Below are positions 17,054 through 26,236 of a stretch of 50,746 nucleotides of DNA, in pieces. Origin of the DNA: CAZTYW01 sp964617695. Its GTDB lineage: Bacteria; Chloroflexota; Dehalococcoidia; UBA2247; RBG-13-53-26. The notes below the pieces were generated by a model. The model saw only the letters and a program-made list of their open reading frames with translations. It had not been told where the DNA came from and ran no database searches. The stretch lies in NCBI GenBank assembly GCA_964617695.1, contig CAZTYW010000006.1, positions 1-50,746 of the forward strand. The letters run 5' to 3'. The number at the start of each line of letters is the position of its first letter. Within the stretch, counting starts at the first letter, position 1. Both the position numbers and the translations under genes were made by a program.

Positions 17054-17082
17054 TTGATTTTGCAGGCACCGTATGATATATT
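17054..17082 (+). promoter_or_regulatory. Promoter of the nuo (complex I) operon
   Basis: TTGATT (17054-17059), a 17-base spacer and TATATT (17077-17082). Predicted start is about 17089, followed by the GGAAGGAGA ribosome site and the TTG start at 17109. The -35 context (GGGTTGATTT) is the same as at the response-regulator promoter at 42005. Confidence 0.65.
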
Positions 17083-17108
17083 AGTCACCGAGGTGGAAGG
17101 AGAGACAT

Positions 17109-17483
17109 TTGTTAGCTGATTTCGGACTCCTCGGTCTCTTCTTGGTAGTAGCTGTCCTCTTTGCCACTGCCTTCGTTCTGATTCCCGTAATCCTCCGCTT
17201 TGTTGGCCTTGCCCCGCGCAACCAGCCAAATCCGATCAAGAACTCGACCTACGAGTGCGGCATGGTGCCTGTTGGCAAGGCGTGGGTCCAATTCAACTTC
17301 CGTTTCTATTTCTACGCCATCCTGTTCGTTGCTTTTGACGTCCTGACCGTCTTTCTGTACCCATGGGCGTTGAATCTAAACAGGCTGGCCGGTTACGGTC
17401 TGGCTGCTGCAGTCATTCTAATTTCCATAATCGTCGTCGGCTACGTCCATGCCTGGAGAAAGGGAGCCATGGAGTGGAAATAG
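17109..17483 (+). CDS. nuoA: NADH-quinone oxidoreductase subunit A
   Basis: A small membrane subunit (124 residues, three transmembrane helices) at the junction of the quinone module and membrane arm of complex I. It shows the family signature 'NSTYECGMVPVGKAWVQFNFRFYFYAILFVAFDVLTVFLYPWA', with the conserved loop cysteine near the quinone channel. Start is TTG at 17109, supported by a strong GGAAGGAGA ribosome site 5-8 bases upstream. It is the first gene of the 11-subunit nuo operon and overlaps nuoB by 10 bases. Confidence 0.96.
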   Translation: MLADFGLLGLFLVVAVLFATAFVLIPVILRFVGLAPRNQPNPIKNSTYECGMVPVGKAWVQFNFRFYFYAILFVAFDVLTVFLYPWALNLNRLAGYGLAAAVILISIIVVGYVHAWRKGAMEWK

Positions 17484-18124
17484 ACAAGCCAGAGTTCGAT
17501 TTCTCTCTGGAAGAGATGGACATAGCCGAGGGCAGGCAGGTTGAGGACCTGATCGCACGGTCGCGGCAGCCATTGCCTGATCCGGATGAGTGGCTGGACG
17601 ACGATTGCAGGTCCAACGTGCTGGTCACCACGATAGACAAGATCTTCAACTGGGGGCGTCACTATTCTACCTGGCCTTTTGGCTCGGGACTCGCCTGCTG
17701 TGCCATGGAGATGGTGCCAACTGCGGCCTCACGGTTTGATCAGTCACGCTTCGGCATGGAGATCTTCCGGGCCTCACCACGTCAAGCTGACTTGATGATC
17801 GTGGCGGGGACGCTGACCTGGAAGATGGCCAGGGCGCTGAGACTGCTCTACGATCAGATGGGTGAGCCAAAGTGGGTGATTGCCATGGGTGCTTGTGCCA
17901 TCAGTGGTGGTACGTTTGCCCATTCCTACAGCGTGGTGCCTGGGGTGAATCGGGTCATACCGGTCGATGTGTACGTGCCTGGATGTCCTCCGCGTCCGGA
18001 GGCTTTGCTCTACGGCTTCATGCAATTGCACAACAAGATCGAACACCGGAGTGTTCGCGACGAGTTCATTCTTGCTGATCTGAGGAGGGTGTTGCCTGGG
18101 AGGGGTAAGAAGAGAGCTGTGTAG
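17474..18124 (+). CDS. nuoB: NADH-quinone oxidoreductase subunit B
   Basis: NuoB carries the terminal iron-sulfur cluster N2, which passes electrons to quinone. All four ligands are present: the tandem C75-C76 in 'GLACCAMEM', C141 in 'MGACAISGG' and C171 in 'PGCPPRPEALLYG'. I choose GTG at 17474 (216 residues). It follows AGGGAG by 7 bases and overlaps nuoA by 10, while the longer frame upstream is read-through of nuoA. The N-terminal 45 residues are acidic and longer than in many homologues. Confidence 0.96.
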   Translation: MEIDKPEFDFSLEEMDIAEGRQVEDLIARSRQPLPDPDEWLDDDCRSNVLVTTIDKIFNWGRHYSTWPFGSGLACCAMEMVPTAASRFDQSRFGMEIFRASPRQADLMIVAGTLTWKMARALRLLYDQMGEPKWVIAMGACAISGGTFAHSYSVVPGVNRVIPVDVYVPGCPPRPEALLYGFMQLHNKIEHRSVRDEFILADLRRVLPGRGKKRAV

Positions 18125-18126
18125 GT

Positions 18127-18564
18127 ATGACCACGGCGCTTGCAGGTCGAGAGATTGCCAGGCAAATAGCTGAGGTTTTTCCCGAGGCGGAGACTGAGTC
18201 CAACGAGTCTTGGGTCTTGATTAACCCCGACTTCCTTCTTCAGGTGGCCAACTTTCTCAAGGCCGCCCCCGGTCTTGATTTCGACTACCTCAATTGCGTA
18301 ACCGGCGTTGACTATCTTGACTATCTCGAGGTCGTCTATAACTTGACCTCAATCGAGCACAACCACAGCCTGGTCCTCAAGGTGCGCTGCAGCCGGGAGC
18401 GCCCTGAAGTCCCGTCGGTAGTCAGCGTTTGGCGCGGAGCTGACTTGCAGGAAAGGGAGATCTATGACCTGCTGGGCATTACCTTTGTGGGCCATCCCAA
18501 CCTGAAACGCCTTTTCATGTGGGAGGGTTTCGAGGGGCACCCCTTGAGGAGGGACTACCTGTGA
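18127..18564 (+). CDS. nuoC: NADH-quinone oxidoreductase subunit C
   Basis: The 30-kDa-type subunit of the peripheral arm, here 145 residues. The C-terminal signature 'REIYDLLGITFVGHPNLKRLFMWEGFEGHPLRRDYL' is intact. It is separate from nuoD, unlike the fused NuoCD of enterobacteria. It starts 2 bases after nuoB, and its TGA overlaps the GTG of the next gene by 4 bases, indicating coupled translation. Confidence 0.95.
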   Translation: MTTALAGREIARQIAEVFPEAETESNESWVLINPDFLLQVANFLKAAPGLDFDYLNCVTGVDYLDYLEVVYNLTSIEHNHSLVLKVRCSRERPEVPSVVSVWRGADLQEREIYDLLGITFVGHPNLKRLFMWEGFEGHPLRRDYL

Positions 18565-20249
18565 GCAGGCCCGACCTGGTGCTTCTGCATGCCCCGAGCA
18601 ACTACGACTTCAGGAAGAGGTCCATCGTCTACGGCCCCATAAGCGACGTTATCCCCTCATCGCCCATCTTTGAGATGTATCCTATCGGGTTCATGAGCAT
18701 TGCCGGCTACCTGGAAAGGCACGGGGTGTCTACCAGGATTGTCAACGTTGCCAACCGCATGCTGAGTGAACCTCGCTTTGACGTGGAACGCTTCCTGAGC
18801 AAGCTGAAGACGCTGGCCTTTGGCATCGACCTTCACTGGCTTCCTCATGCACAGGGTAGCCTGGAGCTGGCCCGCATAGTGAAGAAGCTCCATCCGTCGA
18901 TGCCGATTATTTTCGGCGGACTGTCCTCCACCTTCTTCTATCAGGAGCTCATCGAGTATCCGCAGGTTGACTACGTTGTGCGCGGAGACTCTGCGGAAGA
19001 GCCAGTGCTCCGGCTAATGCTGGCCATAAGGAGCGGTACGGGCGTAGAGGACATACCGAACTTGAGTTGGAAAGACGGGGATGGCGTGGCTCATCACAAC
19101 GAACTCTCGTGGGTGCCGTCGGACCTTGATGAGATCCCGTTGGACTACAACTACCCGGTGAAGTCGGTGATCAAATACCGGTCTCTTTCCGGCGTTGTGC
19201 CGTTCAGCAACTGGCTGGACTACCCCATCACCGCGGTGTTCACGTGCCGGGGCTGCACTATGAACTGCCGCTCCTGTGGTGGGTCTAATTTCGCCTTCAG
19301 GACTATGTGCAACAGGGACAAGGTGGCCTATCGCAGTCCTTCCCTCCTGGCTGACGACATATACAGCATTCAGCGTTATCTCCGCGGGCCGGTGTTTATC
19401 ATCGGTGACATTCGGCAGCCTGGTGAAGACTACGCTGAGCGGCTTCTCCAGGCTATAAAGGCCAAGGGGGCGAGGGGACAGATAGTGCTGGAGTTGTTTG
19501 CCCCGGCAGGAAAGGCGTTTTTCAGGAAGGTAAGCGAGGCCATCCCGCACTACAATGTTCAGATGTCCCCTGAGTCGCACGATGAAGAGGTTCGCTTCGC
19601 CTTTGGCAAGCACTGGCGAAACGTGGACATTGAGGAGACCATCAGGGCAGCCCTGGAGAACAACTGCCAGAGGTTTGATCTCTTTTACATGATCGGTCTG
19701 CCAAAACAGGATCGCCAATCGGTAATGGATACCGTGGACTACCTGGGTAGGCTGCCCGCGGAGTTCGGCGGCAAGGGACGCCTGCACCCCCACATATCGC
19801 CGCTGGCCCCGTTTATCGATCCGGGAAGCCAGGTCTTCGAGAGGCCGGAAGAGTTCGGCTACAAGCTCACCTGTCGCACGCTTGAGGAGCACCGCCAGGC
19901 GCTTCTGGCTCCAGCGTGGACCTATACGCTTAACTACGAGACGGACTGGCTCAAACGTGAAGATATAGCCGATGTTACGTACGAAGCTGCAGTGGGTATC
20001 AACGAGTTGAAGAGGTTGTCTGGGCTGATCAGTCCTCAGGCAGCGGACGAAGTGGAGACCAGGATCAGGAGGGATTGGGGCTCAGTAAAAGACCTTGACC
20101 GCCGTGTGGCCGAGTACGGTGAGGTCTCCCTGAAGGAGGAGCCGGAGCTCTGCGCGGCGGCTACGATCAAGAAAAGTGAGCTTGAGTGGCCCACACCCTC
20201 TTTTCTGCGCAGTATGCCCAGAATACTGTGGAACCTTTGCCGTAATTAG
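18561..20249 (+). CDS. B12-binding domain/radical SAM protein embedded in the nuo operon
   Basis: A 562-residue protein with a cobalamin-binding-like Rossmann domain (about 1-150; 'DLVLLHAPSNYDFRKRS', 'YPIGFMSIAGYLERHG', 'IIFGGLSSTFF', 'VVRGDSAEEPV'). A radical SAM domain follows, whose cluster is C232-x3-C236-x2-C239 in 'CRGCTMNCRSC'. An extra cysteine at 229 precedes the motif. A helical C-terminal region of about 120 residues follows. It resembles a B12/radical SAM group first named from a Thermoplasma protein (Ta0216); that match is from memory. GTG at 18561 overlaps the nuoC stop by 4 bases, and nuoD begins 7 bases after its end, so it is firmly inside the complex I transcript. Substrate unknown: possibilities are quinone or tetrapyrrole modification, or methylation of a subunit. 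Confidence 0.88.
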   Translation: MSRPDLVLLHAPSNYDFRKRSIVYGPISDVIPSSPIFEMYPIGFMSIAGYLERHGVSTRIVNVANRMLSEPRFDVERFLSKLKTLAFGIDLHWLPHAQGSLELARIVKKLHPSMPIIFGGLSSTFFYQELIEYPQVDYVVRGDSAEEPVLRLMLAIRSGTGVEDIPNLSWKDGDGVAHHNELSWVPSDLDEIPLDYNYPVKSVIKYRSLSGVVPFSNWLDYPITAVFTCRGCTMNCRSCGGSNFAFRTMCNRDKVAYRSPSLLADDIYSIQRYLRGPVFIIGDIRQPGEDYAERLLQAIKAKGARGQIVLELFAPAGKAFFRKVSEAIPHYNVQMSPESHDEEVRFAFGKHWRNVDIEETIRAALENNCQRFDLFYMIGLPKQDRQSVMDTVDYLGRLPAEFGGKGRLHPHISPLAPFIDPGSQVFERPEEFGYKLTCRTLEEHRQALLAPAWTYTLNYETDWLKREDIADVTYEAAVGINELKRLSGLISPQAADEVETRIRRDWGSVKDLDRRVAEYGEVSLKEEPELCAAATIKKSELEWPTPSFLRSMPRILWNLCRN

Positions 20250-20256
20250 ATATAGC

Positions 20257-21363
20257 ATGGAAGTGAAGACCCAGCCTTTCGTCATCAACATGGGGCCGCA
20301 GCACCCCTCGACGCACGGGGTGTTTCGTATGCGTGTCACCCTGGACGGGGAAGTCGTTCTCGACCTGGAGCCCAAGTTTGGCTATTTGCACCGTGGCATA
20401 GAGAAGCTTGCTGAGACCCGTACGTATGCCCAGTTCGTACCTGTTACCGACAGGTTGTCCTACCTGGCATCCATGACGAACAACCACGCATACGTGTTGG
20501 CGGTGGAGAAGCTGGCTGGCGTCAAAGTGCCGGAGCGCGCCGAGTACATGCGGGTGATCATGGATGAGATGATGCGCATCTCCAATCACCTGGCGGCCAT
20601 TGGCTTCATGCTTAACGACCTTGGCGCTTCTGTGTATACACCGCTCCTGTACATGTACCGTGAGAGGGAGAAGCTACTCGACTTGTTTGAGATGGTTTGC
20701 GGTCAGCGCCTCACCTACAACTATATGCGCATCGGCGGACTCAGCCATGATTTCCCCGAGGAGTTCTTGCCTGCTTTGAAGAGGTTTGTGTCGGAGATGC
20801 CTGGCTATATCGAGGAGTATGAGCAGCTTCTTGCGGAGAATGAGATTCTCCTGGCCAGAACCAAGGGGGTTGGTATTCTACCGCGTGATCTGGCCATAAA
20901 TGCGTCGATCAGTGGCCCCGTGTTGCGTGCCAGCGGAGTGAAGTGGGACATACGCAAGGCGGACCCCTACTCTGTTTATGATCGCTTCGATTTCGACATC
21001 CCCACCGGCGACATTGGTGACAATTACGACCGCTACCGCGTGAGGATCAAGGAGATGTGGCAAAGCTTGCGAATTCTAGAGCAAGCTATGGACCAGATAC
21101 CTGAGGGCGAAGTCCGGGCCAAGGTGCCGCAATTGCTGCGCCCCGCAAGAGGCGAAGCCTACGGGCGCATCGAGGGTCCACAGGGGGAACTGGGGTTCTA
21201 CCTGGTCTCCGACACTTCTATTGCCCCGTATCGCCTTCACATTCGGGCGCCGACGCTCATCAACCTTACCACTTTGCGGGATATGGTAATCGGCTGGAAG
21301 GTGGCTGACATCATAGCTACTTTCGGCAGCATTGACGTCTGCTTGGGTGAGATAGACCGATGA
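20257..21363 (+). CDS. nuoD: NADH-quinone oxidoreductase subunit D
   Basis: The 49-kDa subunit, which with NuoB forms the quinone reduction site and is related to the large subunit of NiFe hydrogenases. 'FVINMGPQHPSTHGVFRMRVTLDGE' is the diagnostic N-terminus (with the quinone-site histidine), followed by 'GYLHRGIEKLAE' and the C-terminal 'GSIDVCLGEIDR'. At 368 residues it is normal length for an unfused NuoD. ATG at 20257 gives the expected N-terminus; sequence upstream in this frame lies in the radical SAM gene. Its stop overlaps the nuoH ATG (ATGA). Confidence 0.96.
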   Translation: MEVKTQPFVINMGPQHPSTHGVFRMRVTLDGEVVLDLEPKFGYLHRGIEKLAETRTYAQFVPVTDRLSYLASMTNNHAYVLAVEKLAGVKVPERAEYMRVIMDEMMRISNHLAAIGFMLNDLGASVYTPLLYMYREREKLLDLFEMVCGQRLTYNYMRIGGLSHDFPEEFLPALKRFVSEMPGYIEEYEQLLAENEILLARTKGVGILPRDLAINASISGPVLRASGVKWDIRKADPYSVYDRFDFDIPTGDIGDNYDRYRVRIKEMWQSLRILEQAMDQIPEGEVRAKVPQLLRPARGEAYGRIEGPQGELGFYLVSDTSIAPYRLHIRAPTLINLTTLRDMVIGWKVADIIATFGSIDVCLGEIDR

Positions 21364-22451
21364 TCGATCTCTGGCCTCTCGACAACTACTGGGCGCACTT
21401 TGCTGTGTTCAGTCTTATCGTCGTTGCGTTTGTCATCCTGGGAGTCATGGCGTTCATCTACATCGAGCGGCGCTTGTTCGGGCCGTTTCAGCTTCGCCTG
21501 GGCCCAAACCGCGCTGGCCCCTTTGGGCTGTTCCAGCCTGTAGCCGATGCTATCAAGGTGCTGATTAAAGAGGACATTATTCCGGATGCAGCGGACAAGA
21601 TTGTTCATTGGATAGCGCCCATAGTCGGCTTCCTTCCGGTGCTGCTGATTTTCGCCGTCGTTCCTTTCCACGAAGGTCATGGACTTCTGCCAGACCTGAA
21701 TATCGGCATTCTGTACGTAGTAGCCATCAGCTCGCTGGGTGTGATTGGCGTGTTTATGGCCGGGTGGGCCTCCAACAACAAGTACTCCCTCCTCGGCGGC
21801 ATGCGCGTCATAGCAGCCATGGTGAGCTACGAGCTGCCACTGGTGCTTTCGATTCTGGGTGTGGTGATGATAAGTGGCTCGCTATCGATGAATGGCATCG
21901 TCAATGGACATGATGTCCCGTTCTTCCTGCTCACGCCCCTCGGGTTCCTGATTTTCTTATGTAGCTCGATGGCGGAGATCAACCGCGGGCCCTTCGATTT
22001 GCTGGAGGCTGACTCGGAGATCGTGGCCGGTTTCCACGTTGAGTACTCTGGGATGAAATTTGCCATGTTCTATATGGCCGAGTACGGTTATGCCCTGGCG
22101 ATGTCAGCTATTGCAGCCACGTTGTTCTTCAAAGGTTGGATAGGGCCGGGCGGTCCGTACATCGGCGTACTGTGGTTCATGCTCAAGACGGTGTTCATCT
22201 TCTTCTTGATGGTGTGGTTGAGGGTCACATTCCCTCGCCTGCGGGTCGACCAGTTGATGGGTTTTGCCTGGAAGTTCCTCTTTCCGCTGGCCCTGGTCAA
22301 CCTGCTGGTCATCGGCCTGGAAGTGGTCGGCTTCGGCGGTGATATTCCCTGGTGGATGCTGTTCATCAACTTCGGGGTTGCCGGTGCGCTGATATTGTTA
22401 GGGTCCAGGTTCTTCAAGCTGGGAGGGGGAAGAGTTGAAGTTAAAGTCTGA
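21360..22451 (+). CDS. nuoH: NADH-quinone oxidoreductase subunit H
   Basis: The membrane subunit that lines the quinone channel and links it to the proton-pumping arm, with about eight or nine helices. Family motifs are 'IYIERRLFGPFQLRLGPNRAGPFGLFQPVADAIKVLIKEDIIP' at the N-terminus and 'EINRGPFDLLEADSEIVAGFHVEYSGMKFAMFYMAEY' with the acidic residues of the E-channel. At 363 residues it is full length. It overlaps nuoD by 4 bases and nuoI by 17. Confidence 0.97.
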   Translation: MIDLWPLDNYWAHFAVFSLIVVAFVILGVMAFIYIERRLFGPFQLRLGPNRAGPFGLFQPVADAIKVLIKEDIIPDAADKIVHWIAPIVGFLPVLLIFAVVPFHEGHGLLPDLNIGILYVVAISSLGVIGVFMAGWASNNKYSLLGGMRVIAAMVSYELPLVLSILGVVMISGSLSMNGIVNGHDVPFFLLTPLGFLIFLCSSMAEINRGPFDLLEADSEIVAGFHVEYSGMKFAMFYMAEYGYALAMSAIAATLFFKGWIGPGGPYIGVLWFMLKTVFIFFLMVWLRVTFPRLRVDQLMGFAWKFLFPLALVNLLVIGLEVVGFGGDIPWWMLFINFGVAGALILLGSRFFKLGGGRVEVKV

Positions 22452-23091
22452 GCGGTACGAGGGGCTGGCAAAGGGGCTGGCTACCGGTCTTAGGCATTTT
22501 GCCCGGCGCGTCACCGCCGCACAGTATTACGGGGAGAGGTCTGTGGTGTCGAGACGCTTCCGCGGGCTGAAGTTTGAGCGGTACGGCCTGGGCCTGGCCA
22601 AGGGACTGGTTGTCAGTTTCAAGCATCTGGCCCGGCACCGCATCACCACTCAGTATCCCGAGGAGCGACTCAACGTTTCCAGGCGCTTTCGTGGCTATGA
22701 GCTTGTCTGGGACAAGGAACGCTGCACCGGTTGTGCAACCTGCGCCAAGAGTTGCCTTCAGGGGAATATCGAGATCGTTACGTCTCGTAACGGTGAAGAG
22801 AACCGGTACGCGGTGGAGAAGTTTGAGGTTGATACGGGGCGCTGCATATTCTGCGGGCTATGCGTCGAATCCTGTCCCTACGATGCGTTGTTCTTTAGCA
22901 TGGAGTATGAGCGAAGCAAGTATCGCAGGGGGGAGTTGGTCATGTCCAAGGAGGAGGTCGAGCGCACCAGGGACAAGCGATTGAGCGGCTACTACCGCCC
23001 TGAGGTAGAAAAGACTTTGCCAAAGCAAACGCTTTTGCTCGATAAAGCCGGGAGGAAGAGCCAGCAGTTATGGCAGAAAACGTTGCGCTAG
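22435..23091 (+). CDS. nuoI: NADH-quinone oxidoreductase subunit I with duplicated N-terminal segment
   Basis: NuoI carries two 4Fe-4S clusters (N6a/N6b) that feed electrons to NuoB. Both ferredoxin motifs are complete: C97-x2-C100-x2-C103-x3-C107 and C137-x2-C140-x2-C143-x3-C147. The unusual part is the N-terminus. The segment normally present once ('GLAKGL...TxQYPEER..VSRRFRG', an amphipathic helix lying on the membrane) occurs twice, at residues 3-44 and 45-87, with 24 of 42 aligned positions identical. The TTG start at 22435 is preceded by GGGAGGGGG, which supports translation of both copies. The gene overlaps nuoH by 17 bases and nuoJ by 22. It is longer (218 residues) than a typical NuoI by about one repeat. 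Confidence 0.93.
   Translation: MKLKSERYEGLAKGLATGLRHFARRVTAAQYYGERSVVSRRFRGLKFERYGLGLAKGLVVSFKHLARHRITTQYPEERLNVSRRFRGYELVWDKERCTGCATCAKSCLQGNIEIVTSRNGEENRYAVEKFEVDTGRCIFCGLCVESCPYDALFFSMEYERSKYRRGELVMSKEEVERTRDKRLSGYYRPEVEKTLPKQTLLLDKAGRKSQQLWQKTLR
22441..22695 (+). repeat. Tandem duplication within nuoI (units 22441-22566 and 22567-22695)
   Basis: Two adjacent units of 42 and 43 codons encode 'LKxERY..LAKGL' ... 'VSRRFRG'. DNA similarity is visibly degraded while the protein motif is kept, so the duplication is old and both copies look selected. Confidence 0.85.
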
Positions 23092-23600
23092 ACGTTGCGT
23101 TCTGGATACTGGCGGTGCTCACCGTTGGGGCGGCCCTGGCGGTGGTGTTGCTGCAAAACGTGTTCCGGGCGGCACTGTTTCTGGTTCTGTGTTTCTTCAC
23201 TACAGCGGGTATCTACGTAACACTCAACGCCGATTTCCTGGCTGCCGTTCAGGTGCTGGTGTACATCGGAGCGATTGGGGTGCTGCTCATATTCGGTATC
23301 CTGTTCACCCGGGACGCGCAGCGAGGTAGCCTGTTCAACCGGCTCAGGCTTCCGGCCTTGCTCTTCTCGGCGGCGCTGCTGGGGGTGATGATATTCACCA
23401 TGGTAGGTACTGATTGGGCAGCGGAGGCAGTTGGCAACCCGGCTTTGACGGCGTTGACCAACTCGGCAGGGAGCGGGGTGACTGAGAGTCTTGGCCAGGC
23501 GCTTTTCAGCAAGGACGGATATATTCTGCCAGTGGAGATAGCCGGGGTGATGCTGCTGGCGGCAGTGCTGGGCGGCATCGTCATAATGAGGGAGAAATAG
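23070..23600 (+). CDS. nuoJ: NADH-quinone oxidoreductase subunit J
   Basis: A membrane subunit of 176 residues with five predicted helices. The conserved 'AALFLVLCFFTTAGIYVTLNADFLAAVQVLVYIGAIGVLLIFGIL' contains the helix that switches conformation during turnover in complex I. Start ATG at 23070 overlaps the end of nuoI; the stop directly abuts the ATG of nuoK. Confidence 0.95.
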   Translation: MAENVALDVAFWILAVLTVGAALAVVLLQNVFRAALFLVLCFFTTAGIYVTLNADFLAAVQVLVYIGAIGVLLIFGILFTRDAQRGSLFNRLRLPALLFSAALLGVMIFTMVGTDWAAEAVGNPALTALTNSAGSGVTESLGQALFSKDGYILPVEIAGVMLLAAVLGGIVIMREK

Positions 23601-23918
23601 ATGTCTGTAGGCCTGGAACACTATCTGGTACTATCGTCCATCTTGTTCTGCATTGGCATCTATGGTGTGCTGGCCAAGCGGAACACGGTGATTATCTTGA
23701 TGTGTATCGAGCTCATGCTCAATGCGGCCAACATAGCCCTGGTGGCCTTCTCCAAGTATCTCGTTTCGGACGTTGTGCTTCTTACCGGGCAGGTGTTTGC
23801 CATCCTGGTCATGGTGGTGGCGGCGGCCGAGGCCACTGTTGGCCTGGCCTTGATCATGGCTATCTATCGCAGTCGCCGAACGGTTGACGCCACTGAGATC
23901 GACGTGATGAAGGGTTAG
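23601..23918 (+). CDS. nuoK: NADH-quinone oxidoreductase subunit K
   Basis: A 105-residue membrane subunit with three helices, homologous to MrpC. The buried glutamates needed for proton transfer are visible in 'MCIELMLNAANIALVAF' and 'AAAEATVGLALIMAIYR'. The gene abuts nuoJ with no spacer and is 2 bases from the next gene. Its tail 'RSRRTVDATEIDVMKG' is ordinary. Confidence 0.96.
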   Translation: MSVGLEHYLVLSSILFCIGIYGVLAKRNTVIILMCIELMLNAANIALVAFSKYLVSDVVLLTGQVFAILVMVVAAAEATVGLALIMAIYRSRRTVDATEIDVMKG

Positions 23919-23920
23919 GC

Positions 23921-24114
23921 ATGTGGCTTCAGGTTAAGACTGCTCCCAATCGGATCATAGCGGAGATGTGGAAGGAGTTCTTTGAAGGCGAAGGAATTCC
24001 TGCCCGCATTCTGGTCGATCCTGATAGTCCCACCCTGGGCGAGTCTGCAACGTATCGTGTCCTCATTCCCGAAGAGAAAGACCACGTAGTGCAGGAGATT
24101 CTGAGGAAGGCATA

Positions 24115-24115
<1 letters not shown>
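23921..24115 (+). CDS. DUF2007-like small protein inside the nuo operon
   Basis: A 64-residue soluble protein ('WLQVKTAPNRIIAEMWKEFFEGEGIPARIL...YRVLIPEEKDHVVQEIL'), recognisable as the DUF2007 ferredoxin-like fold (putative signal-transducing protein) found in many bacteria. It sits 2 bases after nuoK, and its TAA shares one base with the nuoL ATG, so it is co-translated with the pump subunits. Its job is unknown. The fold resembles small PII-like or ACT regulators, so a regulatory or assembly role is possible but unproven. Confidence 0.75.
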
Positions 24116-26103
<1,988 letters not shown>

Positions 26104-26236
26104 AGAGGAACGGTTTCTCCAGGTTGAAGTCGTTGAAAAGCGAGCCAGGGAACGTAGCAAACCCGGATGGACTGGCCGTCACGAGTGGCCATTCGAGGTT
26201 AGCTGGAGACACGAATAAGGTATGAGGAGCTAGGGC

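Larger units (their letters stand above)
16698..17108. other. Divergent intergenic region between corA and nuoA
   Basis: This region of about 410 bases holds the corA promoter (minus), the nuo promoter (plus) and a short hairpin CCGAAG-CTGG-CTTCGG at about 16858-16873. I see no coding sequence with convincing codon use and no recognisable RNA or riboswitch. Confidence 0.6.

Noticed and set aside
16769..17119. 116-codon frame before nuoA
   Set aside because: It overlaps the nuo promoter and the nuoA start, has no domain and uses codons unlike the neighbours.
19014..19892. 292-codon minus-strand frame inside the B12/radical SAM gene
   Set aside because: Antisense of a gene with clear motifs.
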